13,881 bases of DNA from DATEDA01 sp963789885 (GCA_963789885.1 CAWBNB010000031.1:1-13881), one strand, 5' to 3'. Numbered from the stretch's first letter, positions 1 through 7,188 are shown. A program made the numbers and translations. The notes: generated by a model from the sequence alone, not told the origin.

Positions 1-1668
1 TGAGCACGTTCTTGGCGGAGCCGGCGCTATCCCACGGGACGAACGGCCCGAACGTGGCGGCATACCAGCCGTCCTGATAGAGGCCGCGGCTGCCGTTGTT
101 CTCGAAGTACTGCGTGCGCTTGCGTCCGGGCGCCTTCGGGTCGGCGAACGTGTAGGCTAGGCTCACGCCGTCGATCGGGTCCTGCGCGAAGCCGTCCACC
201 ACCTTCGGCGGCTTGATACCGAGGATCTCGTAGAGCGTCGGAACGATGTCGTTCACGTGGTGGAACTGCGCGCGCGGCGTCTTGTCGGCCTTGATCCGTG
301 CCGGCCACGAGACCGCCATCGGATTGCGCGTGCCACCGAAGTGCGAGGCGACCAGCTTCGTGTGCTGGAACGGCGTGTCGCCGGCCCACGCCCAGCCGGC
401 GTGGTACATGTTGTCCACCTTCGGCCCGCCGAGCACGTCGAGGCCGCCGAGCTTGTTGAGCGCCTCGATCTGCTGCTCGACCGTGTTGGGGATGTTGTTC
501 TGGGCGAGGAGCTCGCTGATGCTGCCCTGCTGGCCCTCGGCGCTCGAGCCGTTGTCGCCGAAGATGTAAATCACGATCGTGTTGTCGCGGATGCCGAGGC
601 GGTCGAGCTCGTCGATCACCTTACCGGCCTGGACGTCCACGTGCTCGACGAAGCCGGCGTAGATCTCCATCAGGCGGCGCTGGAACGGGCGCTGCGACTC
701 GGGGATGCTGTCCCACGCGGCCATGCTCGCGGCGCGCGGCGTGAGTTTCGTGTCCGCGGGAATCCAGCCGAGTTCCTTCTGGCGCTTGAACGTGCGCTCG
801 CGCAAGGCATCCCAGCCGTCGTCGAACTGGCCCTTGTACTTGTCGGCCCACTCCTTGAAGATGTGGTGCGGCCCGTGTCCGGCGCCGGGGGCCCAGTACA
901 TGAGGAAAGGCTTGTCCGGCGCGTAAGCTTGGTGCTTGCGCATCCAGGCGATCGCCTTGTCCGACAGGTCTTCGCTCAGGTGGTACTTCTCGTCGTGCGG
1001 CGGCTCGACCAGGTTCAGGTTCTCGACGAGCCGCGGCTCCCATTGCGAGGTCTCGCCAGCGAGGAAGCCGTAGAAGTAGTCGAAGCCGATGCCCTCACCC
1101 GTGGGCCACAGCGTGAACGGGCCCATCGCCGTCGTGTCGGTCGCGGGCGTGTTGTGCCATTTGCCGAACGCGGCGGTCTTGTAGCCATACGCTCCCAGCA
1201 CCTTCGCCATCGTCGCAGACGTCCGGGGGATCACGCCGGTGTAGCCGTCCCAGTCCACCGCCCGTTCGGCGATGGTCCCGGAACCTACGCGCTGGTGGTT
1301 GCGCCCGGTCAGGAGCGCCGCCCGCGTCGGGCGAGCAGATCGACGTGGTGTGGAACGTGTTGTAGCTGATGCCCGTGTTCGCAATGCGGCTCAGCGTGGG
1401 CGTGCGGATCGGACCGCCGTACGTGTCGGCCAGGCCGAAGCCGACGTCATCGAGCAGGATGATGAGGATGTTGGGCGCATCCTTCGGGAGGTGGCTCTTT
1501 TCCACGCGCCGCTGGTGCTTCGACGTCTGCAGCGTCGGCCCGGCCACGCTGGCCGACGGCGTCGCGGGGAACGGCAGCACCGAGCCGTCGCTGACTGGCG
1601 CAGTCGCCAGGGCCGGCTGGAGCAGGAGCCCGCACCAGACCGGCGAGAAGGAGTTGTCTGCCATTCAT
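1..1668 (-). pseudogene. Arylsulfatase (type I sulfatase), frameshifted, C-terminus beyond window edge
   Basis: Type I sulfatases hydrolyse sulfate esters using a formylglycine made from the Cys of a C-x-P-x-R core. The N-terminal part reads LLDDVGFG (metal-binding Asp pair), then HTTSICSP. There the frame breaks near 1328: one extra base lies between the Pro codon and ACG CGG, so the intact frame reads CSPD instead of CSP-TR. In the shifted frame the rest is open to position 1 and is clearly sulfatase: AALLTGRNHQR, AAFGKWHNTPA (Lys), GAGHGPHH (His), IFGDNGSS (metal Asp-Asn), FGGTRNP. I checked this frame to the window edge and found no further break. The start is also uncertain: ATG 1668 has an AAGGG Shine-Dalgarno 8 nt upstream and encodes a signal-peptide-like MNGRQLLLAGL, whereas ATG 1664 is in the frame of the catalytic N-terminus. 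Last gene of the minus-strand cluster, 48 nt after aqpZ. It could be an assembly error rather than a true pseudogene. Confidence 0.85.
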
Positions 1669-1716
1669 GTCTTGCACCCTTGTCTACAGAAAACGGAACG
1701 TCCCGAGGCCCTTCCG

Positions 1717-2451
1717 TCAGTCCTGCGGCTGGAGAATCGGCGGCCGTGCCAGGCTCGGGGCGGCTGTCGCCCGGCCGGCAATCGCGCGGTAAGTAACGGC
1801 TCCCAGCACGGCCCCGACGATCGGCGCGACCCAGAACAACCACAGCTGGGCGAGCGCCCAGCCGCCGACATACAAGGCGACACCTGTGCTGCGCGCCGGA
1901 TTGACCGACGTGTTCGTGACCGGGATGCTGATGAGGTGAATGAGCGTCAGCGCCAGTCCGATCGCGATGGGCGCGAAGCCGGACGGGGCCCGCGTGTCGG
2001 TCGCACCGAGGATGATCAGTATGAAGAACATCGTCATGACCACTTCACACACCAGCGCGGCCGGCAGCGAGTAGCCACCCGGCGAATGGGCCCCGTAGCC
2101 GTTCGAGGCAAAGCCGTTGGACACGTCGAAGCCGGCGGCACCGCTGGCGATCACGTACAGCACTGCGCCCGCCACGATGGCGCCGAGCACCTGCGCCACG
2201 ATATAGGGCGCGAGCTTGCCGGCCGGAAAGCGCCCGCCGACCCACAGACCGATCGACACCGCGGGATTCAGATGGCAGCCGGAGATGTGGCCGATGGCAA
2301 AGGCCATGGTTAGCACCGTCAGCCCGAACGCCAGCGACACGCCGAGCAGACCGATGCCGACGTTGGGAAACGCGGCCGCCAGGACTGCGCTGCCACACCC
2401 GCCGAGAACCAGCCAGAAAGTGCCGAGAAACTCCGCTCCGTATGGTTTCAT
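1717..2451 (-). CDS. aqpZ: Aquaporin Z family water channel
   Basis: Inner-membrane MIP-family channel for rapid osmotic water flow. The product is 244 aa, close to typical AqpZ, with six membrane spans and two NPA half-helices: HLNPAVS (NPA about 62-64) and SVNPARS (about 184-186). The aromatic/arginine selectivity filter of water-specific AqpZ is preserved by alignment: Phe42, His172, Thr181 and Arg187, arguing against a glycerol facilitator (GlpF). The LAFGLTVLTMAFAIGHISG stretch is characteristic of AqpZ. The start ATG has a clear AGGAGA Shine-Dalgarno about 5 nt upstream. It lies between a small secreted-protein gene (108 nt upstream) and the arylsulfatase, all on the same strand. The C-terminal tail after the last span is short and Pro/Ala-rich. 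Confidence 0.96.
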   Translation of the reverse strand: MKPYGAEFLGTFWLVLGGCGSAVLAAAFPNVGIGLLGVSLAFGLTVLTMAFAIGHISGCHLNPAVSIGLWVGGRFPAGKLAPYIVAQVLGAIVAGAVLYVIASGAAGFDVSNGFASNGYGAHSPGGYSLPAALVCEVVMTMFFILIILGATDTRAPSGFAPIAIGLALTLIHLISIPVTNTSVNPARSTGVALYVGGWALAQLWLFWVAPIVGAVLGAVTYRAIAGRATAAPSLARPPILQPQD

Positions 2452-2559
2452 TCAGATCTCCTGATTTCATCGAACACGCTGTGAGCCTCCGCTGGCAAAG
2501 ACCAGCGCCGCGGCACCGTGACCGATCAAGGCGCCGGCACGCGCGCTCCGCACGCCACG

Positions 2560-2847
2560 CTATTGCGTCGCCCTGTTCGCCGCGCCCTTGGCCGCGTCCA
2601 CGGCCTTGTTGTCGTCGTCGCGCCGCTTCTCGACCGGCCCCTTGTCCTCGACGCCGGCCGTGCGCTTGGCGGTGTCCGCCGCGGTTTCCTTGGGATCGCA
2701 GCGACCGCCGACCCCGACAGTGGCCTTGGTGGCCGCGCTCCGGGCTGCCTTCTCGGGCGTGCAATCCGGGTCGAGCGGGCCGGGAAGCGCGAATTGCGCG
2801 TACATCGCCGCGGCAAGCGTCATCGTCGCCAGTGCAATCTTCGTCAT
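2560..2847 (-). CDS. Small secreted protein with two Cys and an internal repeat
   Basis: 95 aa; I do not recognise the family. The start ATG is preceded by GGAAGGA about 6 nt upstream, a good ribosome binding site. The first ~18 residues (MTKIALATMTLAAAMYA) look like a cleavable signal peptide. The mature part is hydrophilic, Ala/Lys/Asp-rich, and appears to contain two degenerate ~21-residue units, each opening with Cys-x-Pro: C29-T-P-E-K-A-A and C50-D-P-K-E-T-A, both followed by Ala- and Lys/Arg-rich helix-like sequence ending in Val-Gly or Gly-Val. The two Cys could form one periplasmic disulfide. It sits between the SphA-like gene (122 nt upstream) and aqpZ (108 nt downstream) on the same strand. 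Good start signal, signal peptide and repeat make a real gene likely. Confidence 0.75.
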   Translation of the reverse strand: MTKIALATMTLAAAMYAQFALPGPLDPDCTPEKAARSAATKATVGVGGRCDPKETAADTAKRTAGVEDKGPVEKRRDDDNKAVDAAKGAANRATQ

Positions 2848-2969
2848 GGCATGTCCTTCCGTGGATGCATCGCCCGCCCCAGCGGCCGGCGCATGCTTGA
2901 GGTTGCTACCGGACGCAACAGGGGTAGTTGAAATCCCCTCCGCGTCAAAACTGATACACGAGCCGACCT

Positions 2970-3971
2970 TCAGAACTTGTAGACCATCTTCAGCCAGATG
3001 TAGTCACCGTTTAACCGATTCTTCGTCTCCAGCTCAGGGAGCCACTTCAGCTCGAAGGAGATCGACTGCTTGCCGAGCGGCTCGATGTAACCGAGTACCG
3101 GGCCCAGGCCGGCGGTCCGGCCCTTGAAGCATCCGAGCACGGCGCCGGATCCGCTGTCGCAGGTGACCTGCTGGAAGTAGAAGCCTTCGGCGCCAAGCGT
3201 CATGAATCCCGAGCCCGCGGGGAGAATCTGCTGGATCGCGCCGTCGAAGTGCAGCATCGAGCCGCTCTTGTAGTTGGTGGCCGAGTTCTCGGTGTTTATC
3301 GCGTAGCCGGCGTGCAGCAGCGCGTTGAGTCCCTTCTGGCTGCTATAGACCACGCCCACGATCGGATCGAACGTCCAATAGTTCAGACCGGGGTTGCCGA
3401 GCCGTCCCTGCTCATAGCTGCCGGTCGGAGCGTAGATCGGCAGCAGCGCGTTGAACTGCCACTCGCCGGACTTCCAGGCGAGCATCGCCGGAATCACGGT
3501 CAGGTCGCCGAACCCGTCCACCTTGCTGTTGACCCTCACGGTGCCGGGCCCTCTCTGCACGTTGGCCGTGACGTTCATCCAGCTGTAGGGCAGAGCGGCC
3601 ACGACGGAGTAATGCGCGCCGCCGAGGACCGACGTCTCGAACGTGTACCCGCCGGAGAGAGCGAAGGTGTTCACGCTCGCGTCCAGATCGCCCGCCAGGC
3701 CGGCGGCTGTCGGGATCTGTGCGGACGCGCTGCCGCTGTAGTGCAGGTACATCGGCTTCACGAAGGGTCCCGGCGTGGTCGGCGCGTTGTCCACGATCGT
3801 CGCCAGGGACCCGGGTATCACGTGGGCCGTGCCGCCCTCGTCCGACATGGCGGGCTGCGGAAGCACAACGACGAGCGACACCATCGCGCCAGCCGCGAGG
3901 TGCGGCCACCGCGCCACTGGTCGATGTTCCCCAACCGGTTTTCCATTGTTGTCATTGTCCAATCTGCGCAT
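2970..3971 (-). CDS. SphA / phenol-degradation MetA-type outer-membrane protein
   Basis: 333 aa. The sequence resembles the Phenol_MetA_deg/SphA family of outer-membrane beta-barrel proteins, often called transporters and found next to aromatic or envelope-related genes; actual substrates are mostly unknown. After a ~43-residue N-terminus with a hydrophobic segment (AAGAMVSLVVVLPQPAMS, likely signal peptide ending before DEGG), the protein alternates short amphipathic strands rich in Gly, Tyr and Trp (for example FGDLTVIPAMLAWKSGEWQ, TFDPIVGVVYSSQKGLNALL) and ends LKMVYKF with a terminal Phe, as expected for barrel assembly. Two Cys lie about 13 residues apart (VTCDSG and LGCFKG), possibly a loop disulfide. 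It starts 27 nt after the small Asn-repeat gene, so it is probably co-transcribed. The ribosome site is weak; an internal start closer to the signal peptide is possible. Confidence 0.85.
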   Translation of the reverse strand: MRRLDNDNNGKPVGEHRPVARWPHLAAGAMVSLVVVLPQPAMSDEGGTAHVIPGSLATIVDNAPTTPGPFVKPMYLHYSGSASAQIPTAAGLAGDLDASVNTFALSGGYTFETSVLGGAHYSVVAALPYSWMNVTANVQRGPGTVRVNSKVDGFGDLTVIPAMLAWKSGEWQFNALLPIYAPTGSYEQGRLGNPGLNYWTFDPIVGVVYSSQKGLNALLHAGYAINTENSATNYKSGSMLHFDGAIQQILPAGSGFMTLGAEGFYFQQVTCDSGSGAVLGCFKGRTAGLGPVLGYIEPLGKQSISFELKWLPELETKNRLNGDYIWLKMVYKF

Positions 3972-3998
3972 CGGAAACCTGCGTCCCCCGCCGCCCGG

Positions 3999-4409
3999 TC
4001 AGCGCACCGGGTTCACCACGACGTACTGCACGCTGGTCCCGGCGTACTGCGGCTGGTACCACGTCGACCCGCACTGCTGGTAGAGCACGTTGCCCACCTG
4101 CACCGGCACGCAGCCGGGCGGGACCGTGTTCACGACCGATCCCACCACTGCAGCGGTGACCGCGACGGTGGCGCCCACGGCAAGCGCGGTGCCGACCGGG
4201 TGGTGGTCGTCGCGGTCGATGTCGATATCCACGTTCTTGTGCGTATTGACGTTGACGTTCTTGTTCACGTTGACGTTCTTGTTGACGCTCGTGCGGGTGT
4301 TGTTGTTCACCTGCCGGCCTGCGTGCGCGTCGGCGGAAACGAGCGTCGTCGCGAGCGCAAAGGCGGCGAGCGACAAGACCGCTACGGTACGACTACGGAT
4401 GTTGTGCAT
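3999..4409 (-). CDS. Small secreted Asn-repeat protein
   Basis: 136 aa. Signal peptide about residues 1-30 (ends SADAHA before GRQ). Residues ~41-68 are a low-complexity repeat of the form K-N-V-N-V-N that drifts into V-D-I-D-I-D. A hydrophobic Ala/Val/Gly segment at 71-95 follows, then a C-terminal region with two Cys (PPGC, QQCG) and an aromatic STWYQPQY motif seen in small exported proteins of unknown function. ATG 4409 has GAGG 7 nt upstream. An alternative ATG at 4424 would add five residues and overlaps the TAA of the upstream DUF2092 gene (TAATG), suggesting translational coupling. Neighbours on the same strand are DUF2092 (14 nt) and the SphA-like gene (27 nt). Function unknown; an envelope or surface role is inference. 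Confidence 0.82.
   Translation of the reverse strand: MHNIRSRTVAVLSLAAFALATTLVSADAHAGRQVNNNTRTSVNKNVNVNKNVNVNTHKNVDIDIDRDDHHPVGTALAVGATVAVTAAVVGSVVNTVPPGCVPVQVGNVLYQQCGSTWYQPQYAGTSVQYVVVNPVR
4206..4289 (-). repeat. Coding tandem repeat (KNVNVN units)
   Basis: Within the small secreted protein gene, codons for K-N-V-N-V-N recur with a period of about 18 nt (residues ~44-56), then change to acidic D-I-D-I-D. The nucleotide copies are very similar, so this is a candidate for slippage-driven length variation. Confidence 0.75.
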
Positions 4410-4423
4410 GGCTGGGCCTCGCA

Positions 4424-5230
4424 TTAGCTCTTCGCGGCCGGCTTGAACGGCACGAGTTCGATCTTCTTCGCGTCCTTCGGCGGCGCGAACTTGAAGGTGG
4501 CGTCGCCGAACTGCGGCGCGAGGTCCCACTTGAGCACCGCGGAGTACTGGGGCTGCGCGGACTCCTGGGTGGTCGTGATGACCATCTTGCAGGGCAAGGG
4601 CTGCTTGCCGCGCTGGATCCAGACCTGCCAGTCGACGTCCGCCTGACGGTACGCGTAGTGGTCGCAATCCTTGCCGGCAACCCGGGCCGGACCGAAGTAG
4701 GCCGCGTCCTTGATGTCCTCGATCCCCGACTGGTCGGTACCCCACAGGAACAGGTCGGCCAGCGGAATGTCCAGGTCGTACTTCTGCTCGGCCATCTCCA
4801 GCGTCCGGGCAATCGTCGCCGGCGCCGCTACCGTGGCGTAGTACTTCGTCCGCGGGCCGTACTCCGTCAGGGTCTTGCCGTCGTAGATGAAGTCGCGATG
4901 CCGGCGATCGGTGCGCACTTCGGCCCGAAGACCGTTCGGCATCTGGACGCGATAGTCGAGCGTCCCCGCGAACTGCACCTTCTGCCCGTTCTGCAGGACT
5001 TCGTCGATGGTCGTGTCGGCGTGTACGGCAAACGACTTGAGCGTGCGCAGGTACTTGCCCATGGCCGACAGGGCCTCGATCGCTTTCGTGTCGCGCTCGC
5101 CGGCGGCAGCCGGCGCCGGCTGCTGCGCAAGTGCGGCGCCGGCTGCGAGCATGAGCGCCGCGGCTGCGGCGCCCAGAAGGCCGTGCACGGATCGCGCCGC
5201 GGCCGACGGCGCGGTTGTGGAAGTTCTCAC
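4424..5230 (-). CDS. DUF2092 family periplasmic protein
   Basis: 268 aa, matching the DUF2092 family of predicted periplasmic proteins (LolA/LppX-like fold is expected for the family; function undetermined). Visible features: signal peptide ~1-35 ending AALA before QQPAPA; an N-terminal helix with TKAIEALSAMGKYLRTL; strands AGTLDYRVQMPNGLRAEV and FIYDGKTLTEYGPRTKYY; and the typical C-terminal part DCDHYAYRQADVDWQVWI, where two Cys (GKDC and PLPCK) are about 27 residues apart and may pair. The start is GTG: AAAGGAG lies about 9 nt upstream and no better start exists. It is the first gene of the minus-strand cluster, with 14 nt to the Asn-repeat gene. A plausible role is lipid or lipoprotein handling at the envelope, but that is inference from fold class only. 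Confidence 0.9.
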   Translation of the reverse strand: MRTSTTAPSAAARSVHGLLGAAAAALMLAAGAALAQQPAPAAAGERDTKAIEALSAMGKYLRTLKSFAVHADTTIDEVLQNGQKVQFAGTLDYRVQMPNGLRAEVRTDRRHRDFIYDGKTLTEYGPRTKYYATVAAPATIARTLEMAEQKYDLDIPLADLFLWGTDQSGIEDIKDAAYFGPARVAGKDCDHYAYRQADVDWQVWIQRGKQPLPCKMVITTTQESAQPQYSAVLKWDLAPQFGDATFKFAPPKDAKKIELVPFKPAAKS

Positions 5231-5242
5231 CTGGAAGTTCTC
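5218..5242 (-). repeat. 11-bp direct repeat across the DUF2092 start codon
   Basis: TGGAAGTTCTC (plus strand) occurs at 5218-5228 and again at 5232-5242, period 14 bp. The two copies flank the GTG start, so the ribosome binding site region and codons 1-5 share sequence. It may be a small tandem duplication that created the present initiation region. Confidence 0.8.
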
Positions 5243-5275
5243 CTTTGAAGCGAGCGCACGCCTGGCTTGTCGCCG

Positions 5276-5289
5276 GCGAACCCGTTCGC
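5276..5289. promoter_or_regulatory. Inverted repeat upstream of the DUF2092 operon
   Basis: GCGAAC-CC-GTTCGC is a perfect 6-2-6 palindrome centred about 52 nt upstream of the GTG start. Position and symmetry fit an operator for a dimeric regulator, but no -10/-35 boxes could be assigned nearby, so the role is only suggested. Confidence 0.3.
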
Positions 5290-5441
5290 GCCACGACTCG
5301 AGGGGGCAAGCTCGCGATAACCGCGGCGACTATCCAGCGAGCGTGCTGGGCCGCGCAACGAATGTTAGGGGCAGTCGCGCCGCGTACCTGTCCGGCGCGC
5401 GACAAGTGCCTCATTTCGCGGTCGCGTAAGGGCCGCGGAGG

Positions 5442-5669
5442 GTGTATGACGACGTCACACGCGTCTCGCGCCAGACGCTGAACGTACTCCTCCGCAGGCT
5501 GGATAAGGAGCGGTTGATCGAGATCGGGTTCCGGAGCATCAGCGTGCTCGAGCCGGCGCACCTCGCCGATTCGCGCGCGGAGCTCGATTCCGGACCCCAA
5601 ATCGGCCGAGTCGTGCGGCGGCGTGCCGCGGATGCCACGCCCCCGGCGAGCGACGAACGCGTCGAGTGA
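5442..5669 (+). pseudogene. 3' remnant of a Crp/Fnr-type regulator
   Basis: Open for about 75 codons after a stop at 5427. It begins where the DNA-binding helix-turn-helix of a Crp/Fnr protein would be: VSRQTLNVLLRRL, then LIEIGFRSISVLEPAHL. This matches the intact regulator at 10321-11109 (VSRQTLNALLGKL, then LVEVEFRRIRVLDAARL) through the end of the domain, and the C-terminal tails also correspond (ASDERVE versus ASGERINR). The cNMP-binding-like N-terminal domain and dimer helix are absent; upstream DNA encodes the oppositely oriented DUF2092 gene and its leader. It is therefore a truncated paralogue, not a functional gene. Confidence 0.82.
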
Positions 5670-5681
5670 CGGCTGGAGGCG

Positions 5682-5700
5682 GACGCCGGCTCACGCGGCC
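5682..5700 (+). repeat. 19-bp repeat shared with the 3' flank of the intact Crp gene
   Basis: GACGCCGGCTCACGCGGCC occurs here, 14 nt after the remnant's stop codon, and identically at 11118-11136, 9 nt after the intact Crp stop, in the same orientation. The shared flank shows that the two loci descend from one duplicated segment. In the second copy it encodes the first residues (RLTRP) of an MFS-like remnant. Confidence 0.85.
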
Positions 5701-5836
5701 ACCTCGTAGAGGCCCAGCCGCTCAAGGCATGGCCGAGACCGGCGGGGCCGTGCTGCGAGGAAAATCCACCGCCCGGAAGAGAGCCCCGCCGGGGGGAGAG
5801 GGAGTGGCGGGGTGTCTACCGGGAGGTGGGCGGAGC

Positions 5837-6970
5837 TTAGGTCCCCGGCTGCCTTTGCGTGCCGGTCACTTCCACGTCGACACGGCGGTCAGGCGCCAGG
5901 CAGGCGATGAGCGCCTGCTGCGTCCTCGCCTGACCCTTGGCTTTGCAGTCGGCTTCGGTGATCCGCAGTTGCGTCTCGCCGCGGCCCTCGGTGGTGATGA
6001 TCGAGGCCGGCACGCCTTCCTTGACCAGGAAATCGGCGAAGGCGCGCGCGCGCTGCTCCGACAGCTTCTGGTTGTACGCTTCCGTGCCGATCGGGTCGGT
6101 GTGCCCGATCACCTTGACCGAGGTCGCGGTAAAGCCGACCTGGCGAAGGGCGCTGATCACGGCGTCGGCGCGTTGGCGCGCGACGTCCGACACCACGGCG
6201 CTGTCGAACGCGAACAAACCGTCGGCCTGGAGCGAGAACGACCGCGAGACCTGCGTCGGGGGCGGCGGAGGCGGAGGCGCCGGCTTCACCACCGGCGCGG
6301 GCGGCGGCGGAGGGGGCGGGGGCGCGGCGCGCGGCGCTTCGGCCACGCGCGGGGCCGGGCCAAGCGGGATCTGGAGACCCACGGTCGCAATCCAGTCCCC
6401 GAAGTTGCCGCCCGAGCCGTAATGACCGTTGTTGCTGTCCCAGCGGTAGCGCGCGTCGCCCACGAGGCGTCCCCAGTCCGAGAACGGCCAGACGAAGCCG
6501 AGGCCGGCATTCAGCGCCCAGCTCCACGCGTTGGAGCCTCCGACGTCGTCGTTGATGGCGCCCGCACCGGCGACGAGGTAGGGTTGTACGGAGCGCTCCT
6601 TCCACGCCGCCACGCCTTCGCGCCGGATCGGGAACCACAGCGCGTCGAGCGTCAGAGTCCAGTTCTTGTACTTGCCCGGACCCCCAGATTTCGCATCGAG
6701 CTCCTCGTACATGGTGCGGAATTCGAGGTTCCAGTTCGGGTGGATCGGCTTGCCGACCGCAAGACCGCCACCCCAGCCGTTATCGGCCTGGCGATTGCTG
6801 TCCGTCAGGATGTACGACCCGAACGGCGTCAGGTACCAGCGATTGTCGAAGTAGCGGCTCGCCTCGTAGGTCGGTGGCGTAGAAAACCATTCGGACGTTT
6901 GCGCCTGCGCAGCCAAGGGGGCGGCCAGCGCGAGCGTTGTCGCGGCGGCCAGAGTTGATTTCTTGAACAT
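5837..6970 (-). CDS. OmpA-family outer-membrane protein with proline-rich linker
   Basis: 377 aa. It anchors the outer membrane to peptidoglycan. Signal peptide ~1-24 (LAAPLAAQAQ before TSEW). An N-terminal eight-strand barrel-like domain (~25-205) has Tyr/Trp-rich strands such as RYFDNRWYLTPFGSYIL and ALNAGLGFVWPFSDWGRL. A linker at ~213-240 contains two runs of eight prolines separated by APVVKPA. The C-terminal OmpA domain (~244-372) contains FAFDSAVV, GHTDPIGTEAYN (G289-N300, peptidoglycan-binding Asp292) and LSEQRARAFADFL (conserved Arg). Two Cys (EADCK, IACLAPDRR) lie where many betaproteobacterial OmpA domains carry a disulfide. The start ATG has GGAGAGG just upstream. It is monocistronic, facing away from the AraC remnant. 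The proline runs are longer than in E. coli OmpA. Confidence 0.94.
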   Translation of the reverse strand: MFKKSTLAAATTLALAAPLAAQAQTSEWFSTPPTYEASRYFDNRWYLTPFGSYILTDSNRQADNGWGGGLAVGKPIHPNWNLEFRTMYEELDAKSGGPGKYKNWTLTLDALWFPIRREGVAAWKERSVQPYLVAGAGAINDDVGGSNAWSWALNAGLGFVWPFSDWGRLVGDARYRWDSNNGHYGSGGNFGDWIATVGLQIPLGPAPRVAEAPRAAPPPPPPPPAPVVKPAPPPPPPPTQVSRSFSLQADGLFAFDSAVVSDVARQRADAVISALRQVGFTATSVKVIGHTDPIGTEAYNQKLSEQRARAFADFLVKEGVPASIITTEGRGETQLRITEADCKAKGQARTQQALIACLAPDRRVDVEVTGTQRQPGT

Positions 6971-7041
6971 GTTCCTCTCCCGTTCTTTGCGGTGCTTCAG
7001 TCGGATCCAGCGCGACTTGCACGCCGCCCACGCGGGCGCTG

Positions 7042-7057
7042 CGCAGCATTTGCTGCG
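7042..7057. promoter_or_regulatory. 16-bp palindrome upstream of the OmpA-family gene
   Basis: CGCAGCA-TT-TGCTGCG is a perfect 7-2-7 inverted repeat lying 72-87 bp upstream of the OmpA start codon. The loop is too short for a stable RNA hairpin, so a protein-binding site is the more likely reading. No promoter boxes could be confidently placed. Confidence 0.4.
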
Positions 7058-7188
7058 TCGCTAACACCTCGCGAGATGAATCTACTGCGATGCGGGATGC
7101 CAGTCCTGATCGAATTCTGACGTAGCCCGGCCGGGATCCCGCGCGCTCGGCGCCGCGAGAACGAGCGCGCCAGAAATGTTGCACCGAG

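Noticed and set aside
257..1369. 370-codon plus-strand open frame opposite the arylsulfatase
   Set aside because: It is the antisense frame of a clearly recognisable sulfatase; composition is Arg/Val/Ala/Leu-rich with no domain.
4206..4289. Possible CRISPR-like or noncoding repeat array
   Set aside because: The repeats are in frame, lack spacers and encode K-N-V-N-V-N units of a secreted protein.
3249..4427. 392-codon plus-strand frame opposite the SphA-like and Asn-repeat genes
   Set aside because: Its His/Val/Arg-rich sequence mirrors the Asn/Val codons of the opposite strand; no start signal or family.
3999..5600. 533-codon minus-strand frame that runs through the DUF2092 gene into the Asn-repeat gene
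   Set aside because: Only its last 136 codons are real. The earlier part is an out-of-frame reading of DUF2092, which has its own ribosome site, signal peptide and family match.
5784..5812. CCCCGCC / GGCGGGG inverted repeat after the OmpA-family gene as a terminator
   Set aside because: 15-nt purine-rich loop and no T-run on the minus strand; too common a pattern in GC-rich DNA.
5666..6958. 430-codon plus-strand frame opposite the OmpA-family gene
   Set aside because: Arg/Gly-rich antisense of the proline linker and barrel; the minus strand encodes a complete OmpA-family protein.
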